Source: Roseiarcus sp963835885
GTDB lineage: Bacteria > Pseudomonadota > Alphaproteobacteria > Rhizobiales > Beijerinckiaceae
DNA length: 64,000 nt
NCBI GenBank assembly: GCA_963835885.1
Contig: CAWIHF010000003.1
Location: 1 to 64,000 of the forward strand
Reading direction: 5' to 3'
Part shown: positions 36,204-44,982 of the stretch, one piece after another
Layout of the letters: every line of letters starts with the position of its first letter
Numbering within the stretch: position 1 is the stretch's first letter
Translations under genes and position numbers: made by a program
Notes under the pieces: generated by a model
The model's input: only the letters and a program-made list of their open reading frames with translations
The model's database searches: none
What the model was told of the DNA's origin: nothing

Positions 36204-36509
36204 TTGCGGCATAAGGAGGGCGCCGTCATCGCGATAGCCGCTTCGCTTCTCGGACTTGCGCTCGCCGCCTTTCTTGCGGGGCTCCTTGCGGCCAAGAGCC
36301 GCGGCTTCGTTCGCGTCGCGGCGCAGACCCTTGCGGTTATTCTCGCGTCGCTGACCGGCGCGCTCGCGGGATTCTTCATCCCGCTGATCCCGCTCCCCGA
36401 CGGCGTCCGCGGCAGCGCGTTCGTGGCCGGGGTCCTCGGAACGCTCGGGACGATCGCCGCCATGTCGGTGGCCGAGAATCTCACCGCCCGGCTCGATAAG
36501 CCGCGATAA
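36204..36509 (+). CDS. small membrane protein
   Basis: About 100 residues from a TTG at 36204. An AAGGAGGG sequence lies at 36212-36219, inside the apparent start, so the true start may be a few codons later although no ATG, GTG or TTG fits well. Three membrane segments are seen (IAASLLGLALAAFLAGLLAA, VILASLTGALAGFFIPLIPL and a segment around GVLGTLGTIAAMS). It ends with a short basic tail. Unknown family; it precedes crcB by 123 bases on the same strand. Confidence 0.5.
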   Translation: MRHKEGAVIAIAASLLGLALAAFLAGLLAAKSRGFVRVAAQTLAVILASLTGALAGFFIPLIPLPDGVRGSAFVAGVLGTLGTIAAMSVAENLTARLDKPR

Positions 36510-36632
36510 CACTGAGCGGCGATCTCGCCGTTGGTCAAAGCCCCGAGCGCTACGCGCCGTGAACAGCGCTTGCGCATCGTCTTTCGGCGCCCTCTAACGT
36601 CGGCGAGCGAGGGAATGGGGATTCTTTAAACC

Positions 36633-37027
36633 ATGACATGGCTGTGGGTCATGCTGGGCAGCGCGCTGGGCGGGGTCGCGCGCTACTGGCTCTCGGGGCT
36701 GGCGGCCCAGCATATCGACGAGACCTTTCCGATCGGCACGCTCTTCGTCAACGTCACCGGCTCGTTCATCATCGGCTTCTTCGCCACCCTCACCGGGCCC
36801 GACGGGCGTCTGTTTGTCGGCACGGATGCGCGCCAGTTCGTGATGACCGGAATATGCGGCGGTTACACAACGTTCTCGTCGTTCAGCCTGCAAACGCTGA
36901 ACTTGCCCGCGGCGGCGAAATGGCGCTCGCCGGGCTGAACGCCGTGCTGGCGCTTGTCCTCTGTCTCGTTGCAGTCTGGCTCGGCCACATTGCGGCGACC
37001 GTGCTGAACCAACTGAAGGGAGCCTGA
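36633..37027 (+). pseudogene. crcB: fluoride channel CrcB/Fluc, one frameshift
   Basis: Small dual-topology fluoride exporter. MTWLWVMLGSALGGVARYWL at the start, FPIGTLFVNVTGSFIIGFFA, then GICGGYTTFSSFSLQTLNL, the signature of the family. Near 36904 the frame shifts: GAACTTGCCCGC has probably lost a G, because the next frame continues ARGGEMALAGLNAVLALVLC and ends VLNQLKGA at 37027. About 131 codons, normal length. DUF190 follows four bases later and the two probably form an operon. I found no fluoride riboswitch motif upstream. Confidence 0.9.
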
Positions 37028-37030
37028 CTC

Positions 37031-37381
37031 ATGTCTCTTCCCCGCGACGCGATGCCGTTGTGCATCTTCTTCAGCGAGGACGACAAGTTCCACGATCGTC
37101 CCCTCCACGAGGCGATTGTCGGAGCCGCGCGCGACGCCCGCCTCGCCGGCGCGACCGTGTTGGGCGGGCCGATGGGGTTCGGCCGCTCGAGCCACCTGCG
37201 CACGACCAAGATCCTCAGCCTGTCGGAGGACTTGCCGCTCGTGATCGAGATCGTCGACACGGAGGACGCGATCAAGGCGTTTCTGCCTACGCTCGATTCA
37301 ATGATGTTCAGCGGGCTCGTGACCCTGGAAAAAGTGCAGGTGCTGCAATACGGCGCCGGCGTGAAACACGCGCCGGCCTGA
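37031..37381 (+). CDS. DUF190 family protein
   Basis: A 116-residue cytosolic protein with a PII-like ferredoxin-type fold predicted for DUF190. Conserved blocks are LCIFFSEDDKFHDRPLHEAI, VGAARDARLAGATVLGGPMG, FGRSSHLRTTKILSLSEDLP and VIEIVDTEDAIKAFLP. DUF190 genes are often next to crcB, and some carry the fold fused to CrcB, which suggests regulation of fluoride export. AAGGGAG at the end of crcB serves as the ribosome site. Its TGA overlaps the ATG of the following transporter by one base. Confidence 0.9.
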   Translation: MSLPRDAMPLCIFFSEDDKFHDRPLHEAIVGAARDARLAGATVLGGPMGFGRSSHLRTTKILSLSEDLPLVIEIVDTEDAIKAFLPTLDSMMFSGLVTLEKVQVLQYGAGVKHAPA

Positions 37382-38580
37382 TGGGATTTAAGATTCACGG
37401 GCTGGGCTTCACCCTCTTTCTGGGGGGATTGTCGGCCCTTCCCCCTCTCGCCATCGACATGGCGCTGCCGGGCATTCCGGCGATCCAGGCCGGGTTCGGC
37501 GCCAGCCCCGCGGAGGCGGCGGCCGTCATCGCGATCTTCATTGCCGGCTTCTCGACCGCTCCGATCGCCGTCGGCCCAATCGCCGATCGCTTCGGCCGCA
37601 AACCGGTGATGCTCGCGGGGCTCGGCCTCTTCACCCTTTGCGCGCTCGGTTGCGCGCTCGCGCCCTCGATCGGCGCGATGCTTGCTTTCCGGCTCCTGCA
37701 GGGCGTGGGCGCCGGCACGGTCGGCATCCTACCGCGCGCCATCATCCGCGACCGCTTCGAGGGTCGGGCGGCGCGCCTGCAACTCGCCGCGGTTTCGCTT
37801 GTGTTCAGCGTCGCTCCGCTCATCGCTCCGACGCTCGGCGCCGGCATTCTCACTTTTGGAAACTGGCGCACGATCTTCTTCACACTGGTCGCTGTGGGCG
37901 CCGCGACCATACTCGCGGCGTCGCTCGGGTTCCGTGAGTCGCATCCGCGCGACAGGCGCCGCAGCCTCAGGCCTGCGATCATCATGGCGGGCTACCAGCG
38001 GGCGCTTTCGAATCCGATGTGCGCCGGCTTCTCGATGATCGGCGGGACGGCATTCGCCGGCCTGTTTGCTTATGTGAACACGTCGCCGCTGCTGTTCATG
38101 CAGGGTTTTGGCGTTTCGAAGGCTGGCTTCGCCGGCCTGTTCGCCATCACCGCGTCCGGTGTGATCGTCGGTTCGACGATCAACACATGGCTCCTCAATC
38201 GCCACGCCAGGCCGCGGACCGTGCTGGACGTCGCGCTCTGTCTGCTCTTTTGTGTCGCGATGGCGCTCATCGCCGTCAGCCTCGCCGGGAGAAGCTCGGC
38301 GCTCGAGACGGCAGCATTGGTGATGCTCTATATCTCGACCTTCGGCCTCGTCTTTCCGAATGTTGTGCATGAGGCGATCCACCCGCTGCCGGAGATCGCC
38401 GGCGTCGCGTCGGCGGTGGTGCAGTCGATCCAGATGCTGTTCGGCGCGGTGGGCGGTATGGCCGCCGCGGTGCTCTATCGCGACGGATCGCCGTTTTCGA
38501 TCGGCCTCGTCATGGGAGTCGGGGCGATCTGCGCCTTGGCGCTCTATTTCGGCTGGCTGAGACGGCGGGTCGAGGACTGA
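37381..38580 (+). CDS. Bcr/CflA-type MFS drug exporter
   Basis: A 399-residue, 12-helix major facilitator in the DHA1 (Bcr/CflA) group. The start ATG 37381 overlaps the DUF190 stop (TGATG). Typical blocks are LSALPPLAIDMALPGIPAIQ in helix 1 and PIADRFGRKPVMLAGLGLFT in the helix 2-3 loop, the MFS motif A. Helix 5 has VFSVAPLIAPTLGAGILTFG with the Pro/Gly of motif C. Likely exports toxic compounds by proton antiport. Translational coupling to crcB-DUF190 is notable, but involvement in fluoride tolerance is inference. Confidence 0.88.
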   Translation: MGFKIHGLGFTLFLGGLSALPPLAIDMALPGIPAIQAGFGASPAEAAAVIAIFIAGFSTAPIAVGPIADRFGRKPVMLAGLGLFTLCALGCALAPSIGAMLAFRLLQGVGAGTVGILPRAIIRDRFEGRAARLQLAAVSLVFSVAPLIAPTLGAGILTFGNWRTIFFTLVAVGAATILAASLGFRESHPRDRRRSLRPAIIMAGYQRALSNPMCAGFSMIGGTAFAGLFAYVNTSPLLFMQGFGVSKAGFAGLFAITASGVIVGSTINTWLLNRHARPRTVLDVALCLLFCVAMALIAVSLAGRSSALETAALVMLYISTFGLVFPNVVHEAIHPLPEIAGVASAVVQSIQMLFGAVGGMAAAVLYRDGSPFSIGLVMGVGAICALALYFGWLRRRVED

Positions 38581-38596
38581 CCGGCGCCTGCGGCCT

Positions 38597-40408
38597 TCAC
38601 GCCTGCTGCTCAATGCCCTCGCGCAATATTTCGAGAGACAGCCACTCGTCTTCCGCCTTTTCTAAGTCCGCGCGGACGCGCCCGTACCGAATGGTCGCCG
38701 CCTCGAACACGGCTGGCTCGCGCGCGGCGAAGTCGGGGTCGGCGAGCTTCAGCTCGAGCGCCTCGACATCCTGCCGCAAGGCGTCCATGCGCTCGGGAAG
38801 GAGCTCGAGCGCCCGCTTCTCGTTGAATGTGAGCTTCCGCTTCCCCGGGGTCGGGTTCTTCGACCTGACAGCCGACCTGTCGGTTTTCTCCGTCGGCGGC
38901 GCGGCGAGCGGACCGGAGAGCCCATAGCCGCGCTGCGCCACCATGTCGGAATAGCCGCCCGCATATTCGAGCCAGCGGCCGCCGCCCTCGCTGACGATCA
39001 CGGATGTTGCGATGCGATCGAGAAAATCGCGATCGTGACTGACTAGCAAAATCGTACCCTGGTACTCGCCGAGCAGCTCCTGCAACAAATCCAGCGTCTC
39101 GATGTCGAGATCGTTGGTCGGCTCGTCGAGCACGATCAGATTCGACGGGGCGGCCAAGGCGATGGCGAGCGTCAGGCGGCCGCGCTCTCCTCCGGACAGC
39201 TTTTCGATCGGCGTCCGCGCCTGCTCGGGGCCGAACAGGAAGTCCTTCATGTAGCCGATGACGTGGCGGCGCTCGCCGTTGATGGTCACGTAGTCGCTGC
39301 CGCCGCCGGTCAGAGCGTCGAGAAGCGTCGCCGAGGGCTGCAGCGACGTCCGCCTCTGATCGAGCCTCGCCATGATCACGTTCGAACCGATGCGGATTTC
39401 TCCGGCGTCGGGCGCCAGCGCTCCGGTCAGGAGATTGATCAGGGTGGTCTTTCCGGCGCCGTTGGCGCCGATGATTCCGATCCTGTCGCCCCGCATGATC
39501 CGGAGCGAGAAATCGCGAACGATCGGCTTCCCGTCGTAGGATTTGCCGATTCTCTCGGCTTCGCCCACAAGGGCGCCGGAGGCCTTGGCCTCCTGGGCGG
39601 CCATGTTGGCCAGTCCGACCGACCGGCGCGCCTCGCGTCGGTTCCGGCGCAGGCCTTCGAGCTCCGCCACCCGGCGCATGTTGCGCTTGCGTCGCGCGGT
39701 GACCCCGTAGCGCATCCAGTGCTCTTCGTCGACGATGCGCCGGTCGAGCTTGCGCCGCTCAGATTCCTCCTCCTCGAGCTTTGCGTCCCGCCACGCCTCG
39801 AAAGCGCTGAATCCCCGGTCGATGCGATGCGTCACGCCGCGGTCGACCCAGACCGTCGCATTGGTCAGATCCGCCATGAGACGCTTGTCGTGGCTGACCA
39901 GCGCGATCGCCGAACGGCATGCTGCGAGATGGTTCTCCAGCCACTCGATCGCGATCAGGTCGAGATGGTTGGTCGGCTCATCGAGCAGCAGGATCTCCGG
40001 TTCCGGACTTAAGGTCCGAACGAGAGCCGCCCGCCGTGCTTCGCCGCCGGACAAGGTCGCCGGGTCGGCGGTGGGATCGAGCCCGAGCTCGGTCATCATG
40101 GCGCGCGCGGCGTAGGCGTCGTCGTGCTCGCCGAGCCCGGCCAGCACATAGTCGAGCGTCGTCGCAAAACCGGAAATGTCCGGCTCTTGCGGGAGCAACG
40201 CCAGCCGGGCCGAGGGCTGCTGGAATCGCGTGCCGCGATCCGGCGGCGCAAGCCCTGCCGCGATCCGCATCAGCGTCGATTTCCCCGATCCGTTTCGGCC
40301 GACGAGGGCGATCCGGTCGCCCGGAGAAATCGACAGCTCCGCTTTCTCGAACAGGGGCGCGCCGCCGAGCGTCAGGCCGATGTCACGCAATTGCAGAAGG
40401 GGCGGCAT
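38597..40408 (-). CDS. ABC-F family ATPase (Uup-like)
   Basis: About 603 residues from ATG 40408; an upstream ATG at 40435 is less likely. Two ABC domains in one chain and no membrane segments. Walker A sites are GRNGSGKST and GANGAGKTT, both signatures are LSGGE, and Walker B sites are EILLLDEPTNHLD and NLIVLDEPTNDLD. The inter-domain linker is long and basic (RRKLDRRIVDEEHWMRYGVT). The C-terminal coiled coil (RALELLPERMDALRQDVEAL) fits Uup. ABC-F proteins act on ribosomes or on DNA intermediates. Convergent with the MFS gene. Confidence 0.9.
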   Translation of the reverse strand: MPPLLQLRDIGLTLGGAPLFEKAELSISPGDRIALVGRNGSGKSTLMRIAAGLAPPDRGTRFQQPSARLALLPQEPDISGFATTLDYVLAGLGEHDDAYAARAMMTELGLDPTADPATLSGGEARRAALVRTLSPEPEILLLDEPTNHLDLIAIEWLENHLAACRSAIALVSHDKRLMADLTNATVWVDRGVTHRIDRGFSAFEAWRDAKLEEEESERRKLDRRIVDEEHWMRYGVTARRKRNMRRVAELEGLRRNRREARRSVGLANMAAQEAKASGALVGEAERIGKSYDGKPIVRDFSLRIMRGDRIGIIGANGAGKTTLINLLTGALAPDAGEIRIGSNVIMARLDQRRTSLQPSATLLDALTGGGSDYVTINGERRHVIGYMKDFLFGPEQARTPIEKLSGGERGRLTLAIALAAPSNLIVLDEPTNDLDIETLDLLQELLGEYQGTILLVSHDRDFLDRIATSVIVSEGGGRWLEYAGGYSDMVAQRGYGLSGPLAAPPTEKTDRSAVRSKNPTPGKRKLTFNEKRALELLPERMDALRQDVEALELKLADPDFAAREPAVFEAATIRYGRVRADLEKAEDEWLSLEILREGIEQQA

Positions 40409-40563
40409 GTTCGCATCCCAAAAAGGGCGCGCCACGGATAAAGGCTGCGGGGCGAAAGGAAAAGGCCGAGCGTGCGATTGCGCAATGGATCGACCGGCTC
40501 GCGCTCATCGGACCAAAAAATTTCACCTGGTTGGTCTTGCGCTCCTCCACCCGACATCCATAT

Positions 40564-40581
40564 ACCATCCACATGGATGGT
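40564..40581. promoter_or_regulatory. palindromic operator ahead of the RHH regulator
   Basis: ACCATCC-ACAT-GGATGGT is a perfect 18-base palindrome eight bases upstream of the ribbon-helix-helix gene start. RHH proteins bind short palindromes and often repress their own promoters, so this is a likely autoregulatory site. Confidence 0.55.
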
Positions 40582-40588
40582 GGAGGGA

Positions 40589-41011
40589 GTGTTGACTGGA
40601 GAGATACACCGATTGCGAGACAGATCCGGTGATAGCGAGAAAATTACGATCAACGTCGGATTTGTCGACCTCGGCCATATCGACCTGTTGGTGCGCGAGG
40701 GCTTCTATTCCAATCGCACCGACTTCATCAGGACGGCGATCCGCAACCAGCTCGTCTCCCACGCGGACGCCGTCAAGCAATCGATCGTGCGGCACACCCT
40801 CGAACTCGGCTTGCGGCGCTACAGCCGCGAAGAGCTGGAGTCGGTGAAAGCGAAAGGCGGCAAGCTCAACATTCAGGTCGTCGGGCTTGCCGCGATCGCC
40901 GAGGACGTCACGCCCGAGTTGGCGCTGGCAACGATCGAATCCATCACCGTCCTTGGCGCTCTTCATGCCAGCAACGCGGTCAAGACGGCGCTTGCCGATC
41001 GCATCGGCTGA
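40589..41011 (+). CDS. ribbon-helix-helix (CopG-like) transcriptional regulator
   Basis: About 140 residues from GTG 40589 or the adjacent TTG 40592; GGAGGG lies just upstream and fits the TTG spacing better. The RHH motif is KITINVGFVDLGHIDLLVRE followed by GFYSNRTDFIRTAIRNQLVS. The C-terminal half (LELGLRRYSREELESVKAKG and a hydrophobic end) resembles a small group found ahead of PHB depolymerase-like esterases. It lies 37 bases before the esterase, probably in one transcript, under the palindrome at 40564-40581. Confidence 0.82.
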   Translation: MLTGEIHRLRDRSGDSEKITINVGFVDLGHIDLLVREGFYSNRTDFIRTAIRNQLVSHADAVKQSIVRHTLELGLRRYSREELESVKAKGGKLNIQVVGLAAIAEDVTPELALATIESITVLGALHASNAVKTALADRIG

Positions 41012-41048
41012 TCAACTCGACGTCCCCCTTCACAATAAGGATCCAGCA

Positions 41049-42323
41049 ATGAATTCGGATTTCGACGCCGCGATGCGTCAGGCTGCTCAACTCACACGCG
41101 CGCAGAAACTCATGGAAGCGACGCGCGTCATCCAGCGCGCTCTCACGCGCCGAAGCCCTGTCGCTCCTGACGCCGGCCGGCAACTCGAAAGCGTCCCATT
41201 GATCGCGCCGCCGCGCCGAGCGACCGAGGCCGCGCTCGTAGACGAACCGCCTCCGCAACGTTCGCCCATGCCGAGCGCTCTCGCGCAGGACGCCATAGCG
41301 CACGGCAGCCCGGCCAGGCGCCCGCGATGGCCACTGGGAGAGGTCCTGCAGCGGTTGCGTCAAGCTGATCCCCGGGGCCTCGGTCCTCACGCCGCGCCAA
41401 TGCCGAAGTTGCGGAAGGCGCCGACGGTCCCGGTGCCGGACGGGGCGGCTTATCTCACGCGGACCTTCGCCTGTGTGGCGGGTTCGAGGGATTACACGCT
41501 CTATATCCCGAGCCACGCGCCGGGTCGGCCGCGTCCCTTGATTGTTATGCTCCACGGCTGCACTCAGAATCCCGACGACTTTGCCGTCGGAACCGGTATG
41601 AACCGACTGGCGGACGAGCATGGCTTCATCATCGCCTATCCAAGACAGCCGGCGGGCGCCAACCCATCGGCCTGCTGGAACTGGTTCAATCGGGCGGATC
41701 AGATGCGCGATCAGGGCGAGCCGAGCATCATCGCCGGCATCACGCGCAAGGTCATAGCGGAGTTCGGGATCGACGCGAGCCGGGTCTATGTCGCCGGCCT
41801 GTCGGCAGGCGGCGCCATGGCCGCGATCATGAGCGCCACCTATCCAGAGCTTTACGCCGCGGTTGGCGTTCACTCGGGTCTCGCCTATGGGTCCGCGGCC
41901 GACCTGCCTTCGGCGTTCGCAGCCATGCGCGGGGCTGGCGATCCAGCCGGGCCTAAGCCGGGGAAGAGCCGCCGGAAAAGAGCAAATTCCCGCGTCCGCA
42001 CAATCGTGTTTCATGGCGCAAACGATAAGACCGTCGATCCGTCGAACGCCGAGACGATCCTTGCCGACGCTCGCGCCGACCTCCATGATTCCGTCACCGA
42101 AACGCAGGACCACGGCTTCGCCAGGGGACGCGCTTACAGGCGCACAGTGATCGCAGACGCGAGCGGCGCTCCCCACGCGGAATATTGGGCAATCGAGGGA
42201 CTGGGGCACGCCTGGTCCGGCGGCGAGCCGCAAGGTTCATTCACCGATCGTCATGGACCCGACGCCTCGCGCGAAATGGTGCGGTTCTTTTTCGCGAATC
42301 CGACGCCCTCGACACCGAGCTGA
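41049..42323 (+). CDS. PHB depolymerase family esterase
   Basis: A 424-residue alpha/beta hydrolase. The first about 130 residues are a low-complexity linker (VPLIAPPRRATEAALVDEPP). The catalytic part begins with SRDYTLYIPSHAPGRPRPLI; the oxyanion site is VMLHGCTQNPDDFA, the nucleophile Ser is in VYVAGLSAGGAMAAIM, and the His is in IEGLGHAWSGGEPQG. The family includes intracellular PHB depolymerases and feruloyl-type esterases. No signal peptide is seen, so an intracellular role on polymer granules is plausible. Start ATG 41049 with AAGGA. Confidence 0.86.
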   Translation: MNSDFDAAMRQAAQLTRAQKLMEATRVIQRALTRRSPVAPDAGRQLESVPLIAPPRRATEAALVDEPPPQRSPMPSALAQDAIAHGSPARRPRWPLGEVLQRLRQADPRGLGPHAAPMPKLRKAPTVPVPDGAAYLTRTFACVAGSRDYTLYIPSHAPGRPRPLIVMLHGCTQNPDDFAVGTGMNRLADEHGFIIAYPRQPAGANPSACWNWFNRADQMRDQGEPSIIAGITRKVIAEFGIDASRVYVAGLSAGGAMAAIMSATYPELYAAVGVHSGLAYGSAADLPSAFAAMRGAGDPAGPKPGKSRRKRANSRVRTIVFHGANDKTVDPSNAETILADARADLHDSVTETQDHGFARGRAYRRTVIADASGAPHAEYWAIEGLGHAWSGGEPQGSFTDRHGPDASREMVRFFFANPTPSTPS

Positions 42324-42378
42324 CCTCGGCGTCATGAAGCTCTCCCGGCCCGATCGCGCTAATTAGAACGGACCCAAG

Positions 42379-43582
42379 ATGACGGCAATTCAGGCGCCCG
42401 GGCTTCTGACATTTACGATCGCGATCATCGTGTTCTTCACCGGAGCTGCACTCAATCGTCTCATCAAGCCATTGCATCGCTGGAATATTCCGGAAGCGGT
42501 GACCGGAGGCCTTCTCGCCGCGATTGTGACGCTGCTCGCGTATAAGGCGCTCAAGACGGAGGTCAGTTTCTCGCTCGACGCGCGAGACATGCTGCTGCTC
42601 TATTTCTTCACCGGCATCGGCCTCAACGCCAAGCTCGACGACCTGGCTTCAGGCGGCCGTTCGTTTGTCTTGCTCCTGGCGCTAACCCTGGCCTATCTCG
42701 TCATCCAAAATCTGATTGCCGCCGGCTGCGTCGCTGCGCTCGGTCTGCCCAAGGGCATCACGGTCTTTGTCGGTTCGGCCTCGCTCATCGGTGGGCATGG
42801 AACGACGATTGCCTGGGCGCCGACGATCGCTGAGCGCTTCGGGCTTTCCAATGCGCTCGAAGTCGGCGTCGCAACCGCGACGCTCGGGCTGGTCGTCGCG
42901 AGCCTTGTCGGCGGTCCAATCGCCGGCGTCCTCATCGCGCGTCACCATCTCGCCGGTCCTCCGGCGCCCGACCCGGTCGTCGGGATACCGGACAGTCCCG
43001 GCGACGAGCCCGTCGACGATCTCAGTCACATCGAGCTTCTGCGGACGCTCTTGGTGCTCAATACAGTAATCTTGATTGGCTACGCCATCGACGACCTGAT
43101 TGCAGCCACTGGCGTCAAGTTGCCGTTGTTCGTCGTCTGCCTGCTCGTTGGGATCGTCGCCACCAATACGATTCCTCGCATTTTTCCAGGGATCGAGTGG
43201 CCAACTCGAACGCGGGCGTTGGCGTTGGTCTCCGACTTATCGCTCAATATCTTCCTGGCGATGTCGTTGATGAGCATGCAGCTTTGGACGCTGGGCGGGC
43301 TCGGGCTGGCCCTGGTCGTTGTCTTGGCTGCCCAGACGATCGCGGCCGTTGCTTACATCGCCTTCGTTGTGTTTCCGGCTATGGGCAGAAACTATGAGGC
43401 CGCGGTGATCTCGGCTGGTTTCGCCGGCATAAGCTTGGCGCAACGCCGACAGCCATCGCCAATATGACGGCGGTGACAAAGCTCCATGGCGCCTGCGCGC
43501 GAGCCTTCATTGTCCTGCCGCTGGTTTCGGCCTTTTTCATCGACATTGCCAACGCGTTGGCGATTGGACTTATGGTGCGGTG
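42379..43582 (+). pseudogene. gltS: sodium/glutamate symporter GltS, one frameshift
   Basis: Sodium-coupled glutamate carrier with about ten membrane helices. Blocks include FFTGAALNRLIKPLHRWNIP, YFFTGIGLNAKLDDLASGGR, GSASLIGGHGTTIAWAPTIA (pore loop) and AMGRNYEAAVISAGFAGISL. Near 43438 the frame shifts (AGCTTGGCGCAAC probably lost a G). The next frame continues GATPTAIANMTAVTKLHGAC, the second pore loop, and ends at 43582. The full length is about 400 codons. A single-base consensus error is the simplest explanation. The pore-loop His/Gly and Thr residues are present. Confidence 0.9.
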
Positions 43583-43664
43583 AGGGGACGCCGGATCGAT
43601 AGGAAGAAAGACATACGAACGTTACTCGGTTCCAAACAGGCTATTGAGTTTTCACACGGCCTCG

Positions 43665-43690
43665 CCCGACGGCGGCCGGTCGCCGCCGGG
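43665..43690. terminator. hairpin between convergent gltS and hydrolase
   Basis: CCCGACGGCG and CGCCGCCGGG form a 10-bp stem with one mismatch and a six-base loop, in the space between the 3' ends of gltS and the minus-strand hydrolase. No T run follows. Confidence 0.35.
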
Positions 43691-43738
43691 TCCAAACGTC
43701 AGGTCGGAGACGCCAGTCCTTACTGTCGGCCGCGCGCG

Positions 43739-44617
43739 TCATCTGAGCAAGAAATCCTGCACCGCGCCGATCTGGTCGTCGCTGAGCAGTTGCGGCGCGT
43801 GGCCGATGCCGGGGAACTCGACGAGCTTGGCTTTCGGGCCGCGCTCAGTCATCGCCTCGGCGACCTCGCGCGAGAGGACGTCCGACTTTTCTCCGCGCAG
43901 GAGCAGGGTGGGGCAGCGGACGGAGTCCCAGACGGCCCAGAGGTCGACGTCGCCGACGGGTCCGGACTTGTACGGATCGCCGAGACGCGGATCGTAATTG
44001 AAGCCGTAGCCGCCGCCGGGCTTCTCGCGGGCGCTGTCGACCGTCAGCTTGCGCCACTCGGTGTCCGTCAATGGTCCGAAAGGCGCGTTGTTGAAGCGCA
44101 CGACGGCCTCCATCGTCTCGATCGACCCGAACGTCGGATCCTTCCCCAGGTAGCTCCCGATGCGGTTGAGACCCTCACAGGAGACGAAGGCGCCTGCGTC
44201 GTTGAGCACCAGCTTGCGAATTGGGCTGCCGGGCTGTGCTGCGAGCATCATGCCGATCAGAGCGCCCATCGACGTGCCGATCCAGTCGAGGCTCTCGACA
44301 TCGAGCCGGGCGATCAGCGCGGCGCAGTCGGCGAGATAGAGCGGAAACGCATAGTCCGTCGGATTAGCAAGCCACTCGCTGCGCCCGCGACCGGGCATAT
44401 CCGGGCAGACGACGCGATAGTTCCGCGACAGGACCGCGGCGATCGAGTTGAAGTCGCGCGCGTTGCGTGACAGGCCGTGGACGCAGAGGACCGTCGGGGC
44501 GCCGGCGGGGCAGCGCCATTCATCGTAAACGACCTGATGAAAGCCCGCCAAGCCGAGGCAGGCGAGATGGCGTTCGAGCATAACGGGATGATCGCCGATG
44601 CCGGCAGCCAAGTCCAT
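43739..44617 (-). CDS. alpha/beta hydrolase
   Basis: A 292-residue hydrolase. LCVHGLSRNARDFNSIAAVL provides the oxyanion hole, DWIGTSMGALIGMMLAAQPG the nucleophile Ser (GTSMG), TLLLRGEKSDVLS the acid and EFPGIGHAPQLLSDDQ the catalytic His. VVCPDMPGRGRSEWLANPTD and a cap domain place it with small-molecule hydrolases such as lactonases or carboxylesterases. The substrate is unknown. The ATG is at 44617; a second ATG 12 codons later is possible. Confidence 0.88.
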   Translation of the reverse strand: MDLAAGIGDHPVMLERHLACLGLAGFHQVVYDEWRCPAGAPTVLCVHGLSRNARDFNSIAAVLSRNYRVVCPDMPGRGRSEWLANPTDYAFPLYLADCAALIARLDVESLDWIGTSMGALIGMMLAAQPGSPIRKLVLNDAGAFVSCEGLNRIGSYLGKDPTFGSIETMEAVVRFNNAPFGPLTDTEWRKLTVDSAREKPGGGYGFNYDPRLGDPYKSGPVGDVDLWAVWDSVRCPTLLLRGEKSDVLSREVAEAMTERGPKAKLVEFPGIGHAPQLLSDDQIGAVQDFLLR

Positions 44618-44737
44618 GATCGGACGGAAACGCGCGCGCCGGGACGCGGTGCGCGCCGGTCAGCCGGCCTCGGATGGGCGCCGCCTCAGGAGCTGCGGAG
44701 ACCGACCAGTGCCGAGCCGCATAGGACGGTTGCCGAT

Positions 44738-44758
44738 GTTCGGCGCGGCGCGCCGAAC
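44738..44758. other. perfect hairpin in a gene-free stretch
   Basis: GTTCGGCGC and GCGCCGAAC form a perfect 9-bp stem with a three-base loop. It lies in the 44618-44982 stretch between two minus-strand genes. Nothing else is evident there except an AT-richer tract (44810-44870) that could hold the promoter of the hydrolase. Confidence 0.45.
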
Positions 44759-44982
44759 AACCCGCTATCAGCGAGAAAACAAGGAGAATCTGCCGCGTCG
44801 GACCAGGTTAACTCTCGATAAAAACTTTAATTCCAATGGGTTGTGCGAAGACTTGAAATGTTACTGCGCGGCGGAACAGGAAGGCGACCGGGAGATTTGT
44901 CTCGCATAGCAGGGCGACAACAGGCGCCGCGGCGCTTCGCGCCTAGCGATGACGTCCGCGGCCTGAGCGGGTCCTCTCCTCC

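Noticed and set aside
36540..36632. Fluoride riboswitch ahead of crcB
   Set aside because: Searched by eye for the conserved core and pseudoknot strings and did not find them.
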